Assembly (NCBI GenBank): GCA_008638415.1
Contig: VWVT01000005.1
Location: 310,001 to 374,000, forward strand
From: Nocardiopsis sinuspersici
Lineage (GTDB): Bacteria; Actinomycetota; Actinomycetes; Streptosporangiales; Streptosporangiaceae
DNA length: 64,000 nt
Direction: 5' to 3'
Shown piece after piece: positions 16,451 to 26,160 of the stretch; position 1 is the stretch's first letter; every line of letters starts with the position of its first letter. The notes below the pieces were generated by a model. That model was not told the origin of the DNA. It did no database searches and worked only from the letters and a program-made list of their open reading frames with translations. Made by a program: the position numbers and the translations under genes.

Positions 16451-19400
16451 GTGTTCGACGGCCCTCCCATCGACTGCGACGGCAAGATCAATCCCTCGGC
16501 GTTCGCCGTTCCCGAGGCCGTGCCCACCGAACTGGAGGAACTGGCCCGCAGCCTGCGCGGCTCCGGAGTCGACGTCGCCGGAAGCGGCGAGGACATCACC
16601 TCCTCCTGGGCCGGGTTGTCGGAGTGCTACACCGCTCCCGAGGCAGAGACCCTCTACAGCGCCCTGTCCCCGGTCTCCAGCAGCGGCATCGTCATCGAGA
16701 TGGCCACCGACCGTGTGGCCGGGGCCATCGAGGACTTCGCCGAGAGCGTCCGCAGCCTCAAGATCCGCTGGAACGGCCTGACCACCCGGTCCGAGGCTTT
16801 CCTGGCCGAGATCGCGGACGACGAGGACTGGGACGAGGCCGACGGCTTCTTCGGCGACCAGAGCGAGAACGTCGACAAGAACACGGCGCTCATCGAAGAG
16901 GCCGCCCGGTTGACCGCCGAGTACAACGAGGCCGAACGCACCTGCGCCAACAAGATCAACATCGGCATCGACGGACGCACCGAGTTCGTGGAGGGCTCCG
17001 AGGTGGGTGCGAACGGCCCGGCCGCGGGCGAGTTCGTCTACGGCCTCGACGCCGACCTGTCCGGCGTGCCCATGGAGTGGGGCACCCCGGCCGAGGTCGA
17101 CAGCAGTTGGGCGGTGGACGTCGGCGACGCGGTGTGGGACTTCGGTGTCGGGGCGGTCGAGGGCACCGGCGCGATGGTGGGCGCGCACAGCTCCGAGGGC
17201 TGGTTCGAGATGTCCTGGGGCGATGCCTTCTTTGAGTACCACGAGGACAACATGCAGTCCGCGGCGTCGCTGGCGGGCATGTACGACGCCGAGTCCGACA
17301 GCTACGGCTGGGCCGGTGGCGACGTGGCCGTCTCGGCGTGGAAGGACCTGGCCCACTCGGTCGTGCCCTGGGAAGAATGGGGCGACCGCCCCGGCTACGT
17401 GATCGGCACCGCCGTGCTCAACATCGGCGTCATGGCGGCCGGAGCGGCCCTGTCGGCCACGGGCATCGGCTCGGTGGTCGGTGTGCCGCTGATGGCCTGG
17501 CGCGGGATGGCCATCCTCGACGGCATGGGCGGCCGCGGCGGCTCCGGGAGCGGATCCGACGGCGTGTCCGGCGCGGACACGGGACTGCCCGCGAACATCC
17601 CCGGCTTCGGCGGCAGCGGCTCGCCCGTGTTCAACCTGGATCCCGGTCTGTTCACCAGCGGCAACGCCACGTCCGCCCAGTTCGCCGACATGAACTCCGC
17701 CCTCAACCGGCTGCTCGGCACCGTCCACGACTCCCCGTCCACCGGTGGGGCTCCCGAGGCCCCCAGGGGCCAACCGGTCTCCGACACCTCCGACGAACAG
17801 CCCGCGCGCAAGCCCCGCCCGAACGGGGTCGGGGGCGACTCCTCCGGCGAGTCGGGCGAGTCGGGCGAGGGCGCCGAAACGGACCCCACCGTTCAGCAGA
17901 TCAACGACACCGAGGGACTGCTGGACGAGCTCGACCGGCTGACCGGTGTCAGGAACGACCCCGAGAACACCACCGATGTCAGCCCGGACGCCAAGAAGGA
18001 CCCCGGCGCGGACTGGGAGGGCGGGTGGTTCGCCGAGGACATGCCCGACCTCGGCGAGCTCACCCCGGAACAACGCGCCAACACCGGGCACGGTCCCGAC
18101 GAGCCGGACCGGGCCCTCGCGCGCGTCGGCGGTGACGGGGACGGGGACACCCTGGCCGCCTCCCGGGACCTCCCGGGCTCCGCGCCGGACGCCAGGTTCG
18201 ACCTCACCGGCGTCGGCGGCGAACGGTTCCCCGAGACCCCGGACGATCACCACGATGACCGCAGCACCGACCTGCGCGACGACAGGCCCGGCGTCACCAA
18301 CCGCACGGAGACCACGCCCTCCCGGGACGAAGACACTCCCGGGGACCGGGACAGCGCCCGCGACGACTCCACCGACCTCCGCACCACGGATTCGTCCTCC
18401 TCTGATTCCGTGTCCCGCAACGGCGACAACAGCTCCAGCGACACTCCCTCGGAAACGCCGCACCACAGCTCGGACTCAGACGGATATCCCCAGAGTGAGT
18501 TCAAAGAAGACAAGGACGCCGATCTTCAGACCAGGAAGTTCGACGGAACATCCAGAAGGGATATCAATAGAGAAATTTCCCAAGAAATAGAACTGAAGCC
18601 AGATACGCCCCACAAGGAGTTCGCAAAGAGATTTACAGACTTCCTCAACAAGAAAATTGCAAACGGGGAAGAGAGGTACTTCCTCGAATTTTACAACAGC
18701 AATGGGAGTAGATTCAGGATTCAGCGTGAAATTTTCGGATTCAAAATTCCGCAGCTAACCAGCATCAACGGCTCTGCTCCCTGGTTCGCCATGGAGACGT
18801 TGCCCGAGCCAGACACGCCCGACTATCGCACACTTAACGACAGAGTTTATTTCTCAGCCGAGAGCAGCAGTAACACGACCTCAGAGATGGACGAGCACGC
18901 CGAGCGGCGAAGAGAAGCCATCAAGGAGGATCTTGTTGCAGAGAAGGAGCTTAAGGATAAGCGGGAGGAGCACAAGGACTACCCTGGCGACCATCCGGAA
19001 GTACTGCAGGCGGACATAGAACACAGTCCGCTCCACAACAGAATGACCAAAGATAGCGAGACGTACGGAGAAGAAGGCGCCAAGGTAGCGGTCAAGGACC
19101 TGTTCGACGGCCTTCACTCACTCCCCGGAAAAGACGGAAAGAATATTGACCTTCCTGAAATCGACGCCACAGAACCCTACAAGACCCCCGGGGCACCAAA
19201 AAGCGGAAACTACCAGTTCGACCAAATTTGGCCCCTCAAGGATGGTGGTATCCTCATTGTCGAGGCCAAGAGCAGCCAGTCGACCTCCCTTGGCGAGAGA
19301 ACCATTCCGGTAGGCGACCAGCCCAAGCGAGTTTCCCAAGGGACTCCCGAGTACCTTGAAGCGACCACGGAAGACATGAAGAGGAGAGCCCGAGAGAAAC

Positions 19401-19603
19401 CGATTGGAGAGCCGAATGAACTGGACATAGCAGAAATGATCGAAACAGCACGAGCCCAAGGGAAGCTCTACTATGCAGAAGTAAAGGGCATCACTCCAGA
19501 ACAAAAGCAGAAGACCCTCGGCGAAGAACCCGAAGAAGGAGAAAAGCACTCCGGGTACAGCATTGGCCTTTTCGAAATCCCAAGAAGAAGAGCTATAAAT
19601 TGA
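16451..19603 (+). CDS. Type VII polymorphic toxin with REase-fold nuclease-like tip
   Basis: 1050 residues from GTG 16451 (AGGAG nine bases upstream). Residues 1-170 form an LXG/WXG-like helical domain. A hydrophobic segment (about 315-355) with TAVLNIGVMAAGAALSATGI may cross or insert into the target membrane. A disordered Gly/Ser/Asp/Pro region spans about 360-690. The tip, about 690-1050, has much lower GC than the rest, a usual sign of swapped toxin tips. The tip carries a PD-(D/E)XK-like core: FDQIW (D924), IVEAK (E938, K940), then QGTPEYL, as in Tox-REase families. It would cleave DNA or RNA in competitors; substrate unknown. The Imm49 gene overlaps its stop by four bases, which supports the toxin call. 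Confidence 0.75.
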   Translation: MFDGPPIDCDGKINPSAFAVPEAVPTELEELARSLRGSGVDVAGSGEDITSSWAGLSECYTAPEAETLYSALSPVSSSGIVIEMATDRVAGAIEDFAESVRSLKIRWNGLTTRSEAFLAEIADDEDWDEADGFFGDQSENVDKNTALIEEAARLTAEYNEAERTCANKINIGIDGRTEFVEGSEVGANGPAAGEFVYGLDADLSGVPMEWGTPAEVDSSWAVDVGDAVWDFGVGAVEGTGAMVGAHSSEGWFEMSWGDAFFEYHEDNMQSAASLAGMYDAESDSYGWAGGDVAVSAWKDLAHSVVPWEEWGDRPGYVIGTAVLNIGVMAAGAALSATGIGSVVGVPLMAWRGMAILDGMGGRGGSGSGSDGVSGADTGLPANIPGFGGSGSPVFNLDPGLFTSGNATSAQFADMNSALNRLLGTVHDSPSTGGAPEAPRGQPVSDTSDEQPARKPRPNGVGGDSSGESGESGEGAETDPTVQQINDTEGLLDELDRLTGVRNDPENTTDVSPDAKKDPGADWEGGWFAEDMPDLGELTPEQRANTGHGPDEPDRALARVGGDGDGDTLAASRDLPGSAPDARFDLTGVGGERFPETPDDHHDDRSTDLRDDRPGVTNRTETTPSRDEDTPGDRDSARDDSTDLRTTDSSSSDSVSRNGDNSSSDTPSETPHHSSDSDGYPQSEFKEDKDADLQTRKFDGTSRRDINREISQEIELKPDTPHKEFAKRFTDFLNKKIANGEERYFLEFYNSNGSRFRIQREIFGFKIPQLTSINGSAPWFAMETLPEPDTPDYRTLNDRVYFSAESSSNTTSEMDEHAERRREAIKEDLVAEKELKDKREEHKDYPGDHPEVLQADIEHSPLHNRMTKDSETYGEEGAKVAVKDLFDGLHSLPGKDGKNIDLPEIDATEPYKTPGAPKSGNYQFDQIWPLKDGGILIVEAKSSQSTSLGERTIPVGDQPKRVSQGTPEYLEATTEDMKRRAREKPIGEPNELDIAEMIETARAQGKLYYAEVKGITPEQKQKTLGEEPEEGEKHSGYSIGLFEIPRRRAIN

Positions 19604-20490
19604 CGTTCCGCATCGAGCGCCACGACATCAGCAACCCCAACTACCCCCAGTTCATCGCCAGGGTTCCCGAAAGGCGTAAATTCTATGTGCAATGGCTGAT
19701 CGACTCGCCCTTTGACGCGGGAGGCCCTCTGAGCGGAGTTAAAGATCAGGCCGAGTTGTGTCTATCCATGGACACCGATGTGGACAAGCTGGAGACCTGG
19801 GAGGCCTGGGTCACCTATATGCAGATGAGCGAGGCCGCTCTCGCCGTCTCCACCACCGAGCCGGGCACCAGACTCACCCGAATGATCGACCACCAGGAAC
19901 GCACCCTGACCGCGGTCGAACCCGACTACTTCACCAACGCTGGCAACTGGCTGACCGCGTTCTACCTGGCGGTGACCTGCCGTGACCAGGAACGCTACCG
20001 TTCCCTGTGCCATATCCCCGTCGAGACCCTGCGCCAGGCCGGGGAGAGCCGGGGAAGTCAGTACAACCCCTACATCTACCACCTGGTCGAAGCCTTGCAG
20101 GCCTTCGTCCTCAACCGGCCCGGGCTGGGAGAACACCTCCTCAAGGCCATGGAACTGTCCGACCCCGCGAACGCGGAAATCGGTACCACTGAGGTCCTCA
20201 ACAAGCTGACCTTCCCGCCGTTGAACACCCTGATGCATCTGGTGCGGCGCAACAGCGACAAGTTCAACGAAGCCCTGGCAGAAGGACTGGAGTTGTTCCG
20301 CTCCTTCCGCACCGCCAACGAAGAACGCGCCAAGTCAATCGAAGGCGGAACCTCCATCCCCCTTCTGGCTCTGGCCTGCCTGGCCTACGACACTGCTGGG
20401 CAGGATCCCGCCTTCCACTTCGACGTCGAATCCGGCTACCTGCCCAAACACATCCTTGAACGCTCCTGGTACGGAGAGTTTCCCATCTGA
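19600..20490 (+). CDS. Imm49 family immunity protein
   Basis: 296 residues from TTG 19600, overlapping the toxin stop (TTGA). Family features: AELCLSMDTDVDKLETW, GNWLTAFYLAVTCRDQERY, YIYHLVEALQAFVLNRPGL, then ALACLAYDTAG and the ending YLPKHILERSWYGEFPI. This ending and layout match Imm49 proteins, helical repeat immunity proteins found next to polymorphic toxins. It should bind and block the nuclease-like tip of the preceding gene, protecting the producer. GC content rises again in this gene after the AT-rich tip. Confidence 0.85.
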   Translation: MTFRIERHDISNPNYPQFIARVPERRKFYVQWLIDSPFDAGGPLSGVKDQAELCLSMDTDVDKLETWEAWVTYMQMSEAALAVSTTEPGTRLTRMIDHQERTLTAVEPDYFTNAGNWLTAFYLAVTCRDQERYRSLCHIPVETLRQAGESRGSQYNPYIYHLVEALQAFVLNRPGLGEHLLKAMELSDPANAEIGTTEVLNKLTFPPLNTLMHLVRRNSDKFNEALAEGLELFRSFRTANEERAKSIEGGTSIPLLALACLAYDTAGQDPAFHFDVESGYLPKHILERSWYGEFPI

Positions 20491-20633
20491 AGGGACACGG
20501 GGGCCCTGTGAAGACATCCCGGGCGACAAAGTCCTCCTCCCACTCCTCGGGTGGCCCTCCCAACAACGTGGGCACCACCCCTTCCCCCGTTTCCCGTGCC
20601 TCTCACGAAAATCCTCGTTCCTGAAGGACCCCC

Positions 20634-22064
20634 TTGAGCCACGACGTCGTCGCCCTGCTCGCCGAGAGCCCCGGCCGCCGCTCCCTGATGGACGCGCTGG
20701 CCGCCGCCGGCCCCGACCTGCGGGTCCGGCTCATCGCCGAGGGCACCGTGGTCCACCTGCGTGACGGATCCGGCCGCCTGGTGCTGGCCGTGCAGGCGGC
20801 GCAGCGGCTCGCGGTGTCCGCCGAGGCCGACCGCCTCCTCACCGACGGGATCAGCGACGGCCTTCCCGCCCAGCCCCTGTGGGTCGAGGTCCGGGCGACG
20901 GAACCGCCCGGCACCGACACGGCGGCGACGGCACGGCGGTTCGCCCACGCACTGGTCGAGCGGCACGGCGGGGTGGTGTGGGAACCCGAGTCCCGCCTGC
21001 CCCGGGACGACGCGCACCTCCTCGGGGCCACCGACCACCCGGCGGTCAGCGTCCTCACCGCGAGGAACGCCGTACTCGTGCAGGACCGGCCGCTGGTCCC
21101 CCTGTCCAGCTGGCTGGTGGACGCGCTGGCCGAGCACGGCCGCCGAGGCCTCGGCCTGCAACTGGTCACCCCGTCCACGAGCCTCGTCACGCACGCGCTG
21201 CGCTGGTTCCTCAGCCGCCCCGGAGCCACGTGGGCCGTACGGGCCCCGGACGGGCGCCACTACGACGGCTTCAACGGCCTGCCGCTGGTGTGGGACCCGG
21301 CTACCGGGTTCGTGCCCGACCCGGGGGTGGACGCCGGGGAGGGCCCGAACGAGGCCTTCCGGGCGTCGGCGGACGAGGACCTGGGCACCCACCTGCACGT
21401 GGACCTGCGGGTCGACCACCCGGTCGACGAGCACCTCGAACTGGGCGGCACCGTGGAACTGCTCGCCGAGCACCTGGCCGGGGCGCCTCCCGCGGTGTGG
21501 GGCGTGTGCGAACCCCTGTCCCGGGCCTGGGACGCGGCCCAGGTCACGGCCATGGCGCGGCACCGCTCCCCGCGCGAGACCCTGCTGGCCTTCACCGGAC
21601 GCCCCGGAAGCGCCCGGGAGGCCGTCGGTGTCCGGGAGGAGGGGGTGCGCCCCTTCGCCGGAAGCCTGAGGGTGTCGCGCACGCCGTCGGGGGTGCGCGA
21701 GCGGATCCTGTTCTCCGTGGGGCACCGGTCCGGGGAGGAGCCGGACCTGGAGGCCCTCACACCCCTCGTGCGCGAGCTGGCCTCACGGGACGGCCTGCGC
21801 AGCATGACCGTGCACCGTGCGCTGGGGCGCGCCGACCTGGCGTACGCGCCCCGCTGGGCGGGTGTGTCCGTCCCCGTGGGCCTGGCCGTGGGCTCCGAGG
21901 GAGTGCTGGAGGCCGGCAGGAGGAGGGCGCTGGCCGCACCGGTGGCGGGCACCGCCTTCGGCTCGCCCATGACCCCGCTGGTCTGGTACCGGATCGGGGA
22001 CGGGGTGGAGGCGGACGGCTGGGACCGGTTCCGGGAGCTGATGGACCACCTCAGGCCCCGTTGA
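20634..22064 (+). CDS. DUF6177 family protein of type VII loci
   Basis: 476 residues from TTG 20634 (GAAGGA upstream). It has an N-terminal alpha/beta part and a middle containing WFLSRPGATWAVRAPDGRHY and LPLVWDPATGFVPD; it ends in LVWYRIGDGVEADGWDRFRE. This layout matches DUF6177, a cytoplasmic protein family found in actinobacterial type VII secretion neighbourhoods; its biochemical role is unknown. No signal peptide or membrane segment. It is 143 bases after Imm49, and its 3' end overlaps the convergent ROK repressor gene by 14 bases. Confidence 0.65.
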   Translation: MSHDVVALLAESPGRRSLMDALAAAGPDLRVRLIAEGTVVHLRDGSGRLVLAVQAAQRLAVSAEADRLLTDGISDGLPAQPLWVEVRATEPPGTDTAATARRFAHALVERHGGVVWEPESRLPRDDAHLLGATDHPAVSVLTARNAVLVQDRPLVPLSSWLVDALAEHGRRGLGLQLVTPSTSLVTHALRWFLSRPGATWAVRAPDGRHYDGFNGLPLVWDPATGFVPDPGVDAGEGPNEAFRASADEDLGTHLHVDLRVDHPVDEHLELGGTVELLAEHLAGAPPAVWGVCEPLSRAWDAAQVTAMARHRSPRETLLAFTGRPGSAREAVGVREEGVRPFAGSLRVSRTPSGVRERILFSVGHRSGEEPDLEALTPLVRELASRDGLRSMTVHRALGRADLAYAPRWAGVSVPVGLAVGSEGVLEAGRRRALAAPVAGTAFGSPMTPLVWYRIGDGVEADGWDRFRELMDHLRPR

Positions 22065-23283
22065 CGAGCGCCCCGCTGATGAGGGCGTCCGCGTGCTCGG
22101 GGCTCAGGCAGTGCTCGATCACCATGACGGCGGCTCCGACCACGCCCGCGCTCTCCCCCGCCACGGACGAGACGATGTTCAGGTGCTCGGTGGCCAGGGG
22201 CAGCGACCGCTGGTAGATGACCTCCCGGACCCCGGCGAGCAGGTGGTCCCCGGCCAGGGCGAGCGCGCCGCCGATGACGATGACCGACGGGTTGAACATG
22301 TTCACCGACGCGGCCAGGACCTCGCCTATGTCGCGGCCCGCCTGGCGCAGCGCCCGCAGCGCGGGCACCGACCCGTTGCGGGACAGCTCCACCACGTCGC
22401 GGGCCCCGCTCGCGGGCACGCCCTCCCCGGTGAGCGCGGCGGCCAGGGCGGCGCCGCTGGCCACGGCCTCCAGGCACCCGGTGTTGCCGCAGCGGCAGGG
22501 CCGCTCGGCTCCGCTCGGGACGTGGATGTGCCCCATGTCCCCGGCGGCCCCCTGCGCCCCCCGGTAGACGCGGCCCTCGCTGACGATGCCGCAGCCGATA
22601 CCGGTGGCGACCTTGACGAAGAGCAGGTGGCTGGCCGCGGGCCAGGCGGTGTGGTGCTCCCCGATCGCCATGATGTTGACGTCGTTGTCCACCAGGACCG
22701 GCACGTTGAGCTGGTCGTGGACGTAGCCGGGGACGTCGAAGTCGTCCCACCCGGGCATGATCGGCGGGTTGACCGCGCGCCCGGTGGAGTGCTGGACCGG
22801 CCCCGGAAGGCCGATGCCCAGGCCGAGCAGTTCGTCCACCCGGCGCCGCGCGCCCTCCAGCAGGCCGCGCCCCCTCTCCACGACCCAGTCCAGGACGGGC
22901 TCGGGGCCCAGAGCGATGTCCAGGTCGGCGCGCTCCTCGGCGAGCACCGCCCCGGACATGTCGGTGAGGGCGAGCCGGGCGTGGGTGGCGCCCAGGTCGG
23001 CGGCCAGGACCACGCGGGCGTCGGGCCGGAAGGAGAAGGTCGTGGGCGGCCTGCCCCCGGTGGAGACGGCCTCGCCCGTCGGCCCGATGAGTCCGCTGGA
23101 GAGCAGGGCGTCCACGCGCTGGGTGACGGTCGAGCGGGCCAGACCGGTGACCGAGGCCAGCTCCGAGCGGGTGCGCGGCCTGCCGTCGCGCAGGAGCTGG
23201 AGCAGGGTTCCCGCACCCGGTGCGGTGGTCGGAGCGACGGTCAAGCCTTGTCCCCCCGGGCGAGTCAGCGCGTCTTCCGTCAT
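22051..23283 (-). CDS. ROK-family transcriptional repressor
   Basis: 410 residues. An N-terminal winged HTH (about residues 25-85, ELASVTGLARSTVTQRVDAL) precedes a ROK sugar-kinase-like domain with GADLGATHARLAL, the LGIGLPGPV loop and the zinc-type motif CRCGNTGCLE. Family knowledge: XylR/NagC-like repressors whose DNA binding is relieved by the cognate sugar or its phosphate. It is divergent from the Gfo/Idh-ABC operon, so it most likely represses that operon. The ATG at 23283 has no clear ribosome site. Confidence 0.88.
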   Translation of the reverse strand: MTEDALTRPGGQGLTVAPTTAPGAGTLLQLLRDGRPRTRSELASVTGLARSTVTQRVDALLSSGLIGPTGEAVSTGGRPPTTFSFRPDARVVLAADLGATHARLALTDMSGAVLAEERADLDIALGPEPVLDWVVERGRGLLEGARRRVDELLGLGIGLPGPVQHSTGRAVNPPIMPGWDDFDVPGYVHDQLNVPVLVDNDVNIMAIGEHHTAWPAASHLLFVKVATGIGCGIVSEGRVYRGAQGAAGDMGHIHVPSGAERPCRCGNTGCLEAVASGAALAAALTGEGVPASGARDVVELSRNGSVPALRALRQAGRDIGEVLAASVNMFNPSVIVIGGALALAGDHLLAGVREVIYQRSLPLATEHLNIVSSVAGESAGVVGAAVMVIEHCLSPEHADALISGALVNGA

Positions 23284-23355
23284 ACGAACAGTGAAGCACA
23301 GGATCTATTGACCGGTCGGCATCAGCCTACTGTGCGTCAGCCCTTCAACTTATGC

Positions 23356-23385
23356 TTGACCATCGTCAGAAGTCCGGCGTACTGT
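23356..23385 (+). promoter_or_regulatory. Promoter of the sugar operon; transcript probably leaderless
   Basis: TTGACC (23356-23361), an 18-base spacer and TACTGT (23380-23385) form a sigma-70-like promoter. Its -10 ends only seven bases before the ATG at 23393, and there is no ribosome binding site, so the mRNA should begin at or within a base or two of the start codon. The gap to the ROK gene (23284-23355) should also hold the repressor site. Confidence 0.55.
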
Positions 23386-23392
23386 TCTCGGC

Positions 23393-24541
23393 ATGTCAGT
23401 GAAGAAGGTCACAAGCCTGGGAGAGGTGGCGGACCCCGGGCCGACCGCCCCGAACGCCTACCGCGCCGCGGTGATCGGCACCGGCTTCATGGGCCGGGTC
23501 CACTCCCACGCCGTCCGCGCCGCCGGCGGCGAGGTCGTCGGGGTCACGGGCTCCTCCCCCGACAAGGCCGAGCGGTTCCGGGTCGCCAACAACGTCGCCC
23601 GGTCCCACGCCGACGCCCTCGAACTCATCCACAGCGACGACGTGGACGTGGTCCACGTGTGCACGCCCAACCACCTCCACGCGCCGCTGAGCCTGGCCGC
23701 CCTGGCCGCCGGCAAGCACGTGGTGTGCGAGAAGCCCCTGGCCACCGACGCCGACACCGCGCGCCACCTCGTCCGCGCCGCGGAGGAGGCCGAACTGGTC
23801 GCCGTCGTCCCCTTCGCCTACCGGTTCCACCCCATGGCCCGCGAGGCGCGGGCCCGGGTCGCCGCCGGTTCCATCGGCCGCGTGAGCCTCGCCCACGGCG
23901 GCTACCTCCAGGACTGGCTCCTGTACCCGGAGGAGGACAACTGGCGGGTCGACCCCGAACTCGGCGGCCCCACCCGCGCCTTCGGCGACATCGGCTCCCA
24001 CTGGTGCGACATGCTGGAGTTCGTCACCGGCGACCGCATCACCTCGGTCAGCGCCCAGACCTCCCGCGTCAACGACACCCGCGACGGGCGCCCCGTGGCC
24101 ACCGAGGACCTGGTGGCCTTCCAGTTCGCCACGGCGGGCGGCGTGATCGGCGGAGCCGTCATCAGCCAGGTCTCCCCCGGCCGCAAGAACCGCCTGGTCC
24201 TGGAGGTCTCCGGAACCGAGGGGTCCCTGGTCTTCGACCAGGAGCGGCCCGAGACCCTCTGGGCGGGCAGCCGGGGCCGCACCGGCACCATCACCCGCGA
24301 CGACCCCGAGCTGAGCTCCGACGCGGCGCGCCTGGCCACCACCCCCGTGGGGCACCCGCAGGGCTACCAGGACTGCTTCAACGCGCTGGTGGCCGACACC
24401 GGCGCCGCCATCGCGGGAAGCACGCCCGAGGGCCTGCCCGTGTTCGCCGACGGCCTGCGCGCCGCCGTCCTGGCCGAGGCCGTGCTGACCTCGGCCCGCG
24501 AGCGCCGCTGGGCCGACGTCCCGGAGGTGGACGGGGGATGA
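23393..24541 (+). CDS. Gfo/Idh/MocA family oxidoreductase
   Basis: 382 residues. Rossmann motif VIGTGFMGRVHSHAV (about residues 24-38), HVCTPNHLHAPLSL and the family EKP signature VCEKPLATD, then a C-terminal alpha/beta domain with GDIGSHWCDMLEFV, which provides the Asp/His active-site region. It is an NAD(P)-dependent dehydrogenase for a sugar, sugar acid or cyclitol; the substrate cannot be read from sequence. It is the first gene of the operon, likely leaderless, and overlaps the ABC ATPase gene by four bases. Confidence 0.9.
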   Translation: MSVKKVTSLGEVADPGPTAPNAYRAAVIGTGFMGRVHSHAVRAAGGEVVGVTGSSPDKAERFRVANNVARSHADALELIHSDDVDVVHVCTPNHLHAPLSLAALAAGKHVVCEKPLATDADTARHLVRAAEEAELVAVVPFAYRFHPMAREARARVAAGSIGRVSLAHGGYLQDWLLYPEEDNWRVDPELGGPTRAFGDIGSHWCDMLEFVTGDRITSVSAQTSRVNDTRDGRPVATEDLVAFQFATAGGVIGGAVISQVSPGRKNRLVLEVSGTEGSLVFDQERPETLWAGSRGRTGTITRDDPELSSDAARLATTPVGHPQGYQDCFNALVADTGAAIAGSTPEGLPVFADGLRAAVLAEAVLTSARERRWADVPEVDGG

Positions 24542-26160
24542 CCACCGAGCCCCTGCTCCGGATGAGCGGCGTCAGCAAGTCCTTCCTGGGCGTGCGCGTG
24601 CTGCACGGTGTGGACCTGGAGCTGCGTCCCGGCGAGCTGCACGCGCTGGTCGGCGAGAACGGCGCGGGCAAGTCCACGCTGATGAAGGTGCTGGCCGGGG
24701 TGCACCGCGCGGACGCGGGAACCGTCGAGCTGGAGGGCAGGCCGGTCTCCTTCGAGCACCCCGTCCAGGCCCAGCGGGCGGGCGTGACCACGGTCTTCCA
24801 GGAGTTCAACCTCCTGCCCGAGCGCACCGTCGCCGAGAACGTCTTCCTGGGCCGGGAGATCCTCCGCCGCGGCCTGGTGGACGGCCGGGCCATGGAGCGG
24901 GCCACCGCCGCGCTGCTCGCCGACCTGGGCCTGGAGGGCATCGCACCCCGGGCCAGGGTGCGGTCACTGTCGGTGGCCGAGCAGCAGATCGTGGAGATCG
25001 TCAAGGCGCTCTCGCACGACGCGCGCATCATCTCCATGGACGAGCCGACCGCCGCGCTGGCCGACCACGAGGTGGAGGTGCTCTACCGGATCATCGGCCG
25101 CCTGCGCGAGCGCGGTGTGGCGGTGCTGTACGTGTCGCACCGCATGAAGGAGATCTTCGACCTGGCCGACACGGTCACCGTCCTCAAGGACGGGTACCGG
25201 GTGGACACCGTCCCCGCCGACGGGATCACCCCCTCCGAGCTGGTCCGCAAGATGGTGGGGCGCCCGGTCTCGGCGGTCTTCCCCGAGCGGCTGGAGCCGC
25301 ACGGCGAACACGTGGGAAGGGTGCGGCTGTCGGTGGCCGGCGGCGGCAACACCCAGTTGGACGGGATCGGCTTCGAGGTGCGCGGCGGCGAGATCCTGGG
25401 CCTGGGCGGGCTCCAGGGCAGCGGGCGCACGGAGGTCGCCCACGCCCTCTTCGGCGTCGAGCGCTTCACCCGCGGCGAGGTCGCCGTGGACGGCCGAAGG
25501 GTCGACCCGCGCTCGCCGCGCCAGGCCGTGCGCTCCGGGCTGGTGCTGGTCACCGAGGACCGCAAGACGCAGGGACTGGCGCTGAACCAGTCGGTCGCGG
25601 CCAACGGGCGCCTGGTCCTGGACGCGGTCTGGCCCCTCGGCTCGTCCCGGCGGGCCAGGCGGCTCCCGGGCATCCTCTCCTCGGTGGAGCTGGTCGCGCG
25701 CGGCGGCCACGGCCAGGAGGTCCGCTACCTGTCCGGCGGCAACCAGCAGAAGGTGGTGCTGGCCAAGTGGCTGGCCGCCGAACCCGGCGTGATGGTGCTC
25801 GACGAGCCCACGCGCGGCATCGACGTGGGCGCCAAACAGGCCGTCTACCGGCTGATGCGCGAGCTGGCGGCGGCGGGTGTGGCGATCGTGCTCATCTCCT
25901 CCGAACTGCCCGAGCTGATCGGCATGTCCGACCGGCTGGTCGTCCTGCGGGACGGCCGTGTGGCGGGCGAGCTGCCCGGCGGGTCCAGCGAGGAGGCCGT
26001 CATGGCGGCGGCCACCGGATCACCCCACGGGGGCGGGGACGGCCCCGCCGCCCACGGTCCCCGGGCGTCGGCGCCCGCCGGCGACGCGTCCCCCGAAGCG
26101 CCGTCCCCCCGGGGAAGCGGCGGCGGTTCCCCGGCACGGCAGGAGGAGACCGCCCCGTGA
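24538..26160 (+). CDS. CUT2-type sugar ABC transporter ATPase (RbsA/MglA-like)
   Basis: 540 residues with two nucleotide-binding domains. First: Walker A GENGAGKST, signature LSVAEQQIVEIVKAL, Walker B IISMDEPTAAL. Second: degenerate Walker A GLQGSGRTEV, signature LSGGNQQKVVLAKWL, Walker B VMVLDEPTRGIDVG. This tandem architecture is diagnostic of carbohydrate-uptake class 2 importers. The C-terminal 50 residues are Pro/Gly/Ala-rich and probably disordered. ATGA overlap with the dehydrogenase upstream and GTGA overlap with the permease downstream. Confidence 0.95.
   Translation: MTTEPLLRMSGVSKSFLGVRVLHGVDLELRPGELHALVGENGAGKSTLMKVLAGVHRADAGTVELEGRPVSFEHPVQAQRAGVTTVFQEFNLLPERTVAENVFLGREILRRGLVDGRAMERATAALLADLGLEGIAPRARVRSLSVAEQQIVEIVKALSHDARIISMDEPTAALADHEVEVLYRIIGRLRERGVAVLYVSHRMKEIFDLADTVTVLKDGYRVDTVPADGITPSELVRKMVGRPVSAVFPERLEPHGEHVGRVRLSVAGGGNTQLDGIGFEVRGGEILGLGGLQGSGRTEVAHALFGVERFTRGEVAVDGRRVDPRSPRQAVRSGLVLVTEDRKTQGLALNQSVAANGRLVLDAVWPLGSSRRARRLPGILSSVELVARGGHGQEVRYLSGGNQQKVVLAKWLAAEPGVMVLDEPTRGIDVGAKQAVYRLMRELAAAGVAIVLISSELPELIGMSDRLVVLRDGRVAGELPGGSSEEAVMAAATGSPHGGGDGPAAHGPRASAPAGDASPEAPSPRGSGGGSPARQEETAP

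Noticed and set aside
16274..18466. Minus-strand frame of 730 codons opposite the type VII toxin
   Set aside because: No start signal or domain; antisense to the coherent toxin frame.
22093..26160. Plus-strand frame of 1355 codons spanning the ROK gene and the ABC ATPase
   Set aside because: Only its last 540 codons are real (the ATPase from 24538); the first part is antisense or out of frame with other genes.
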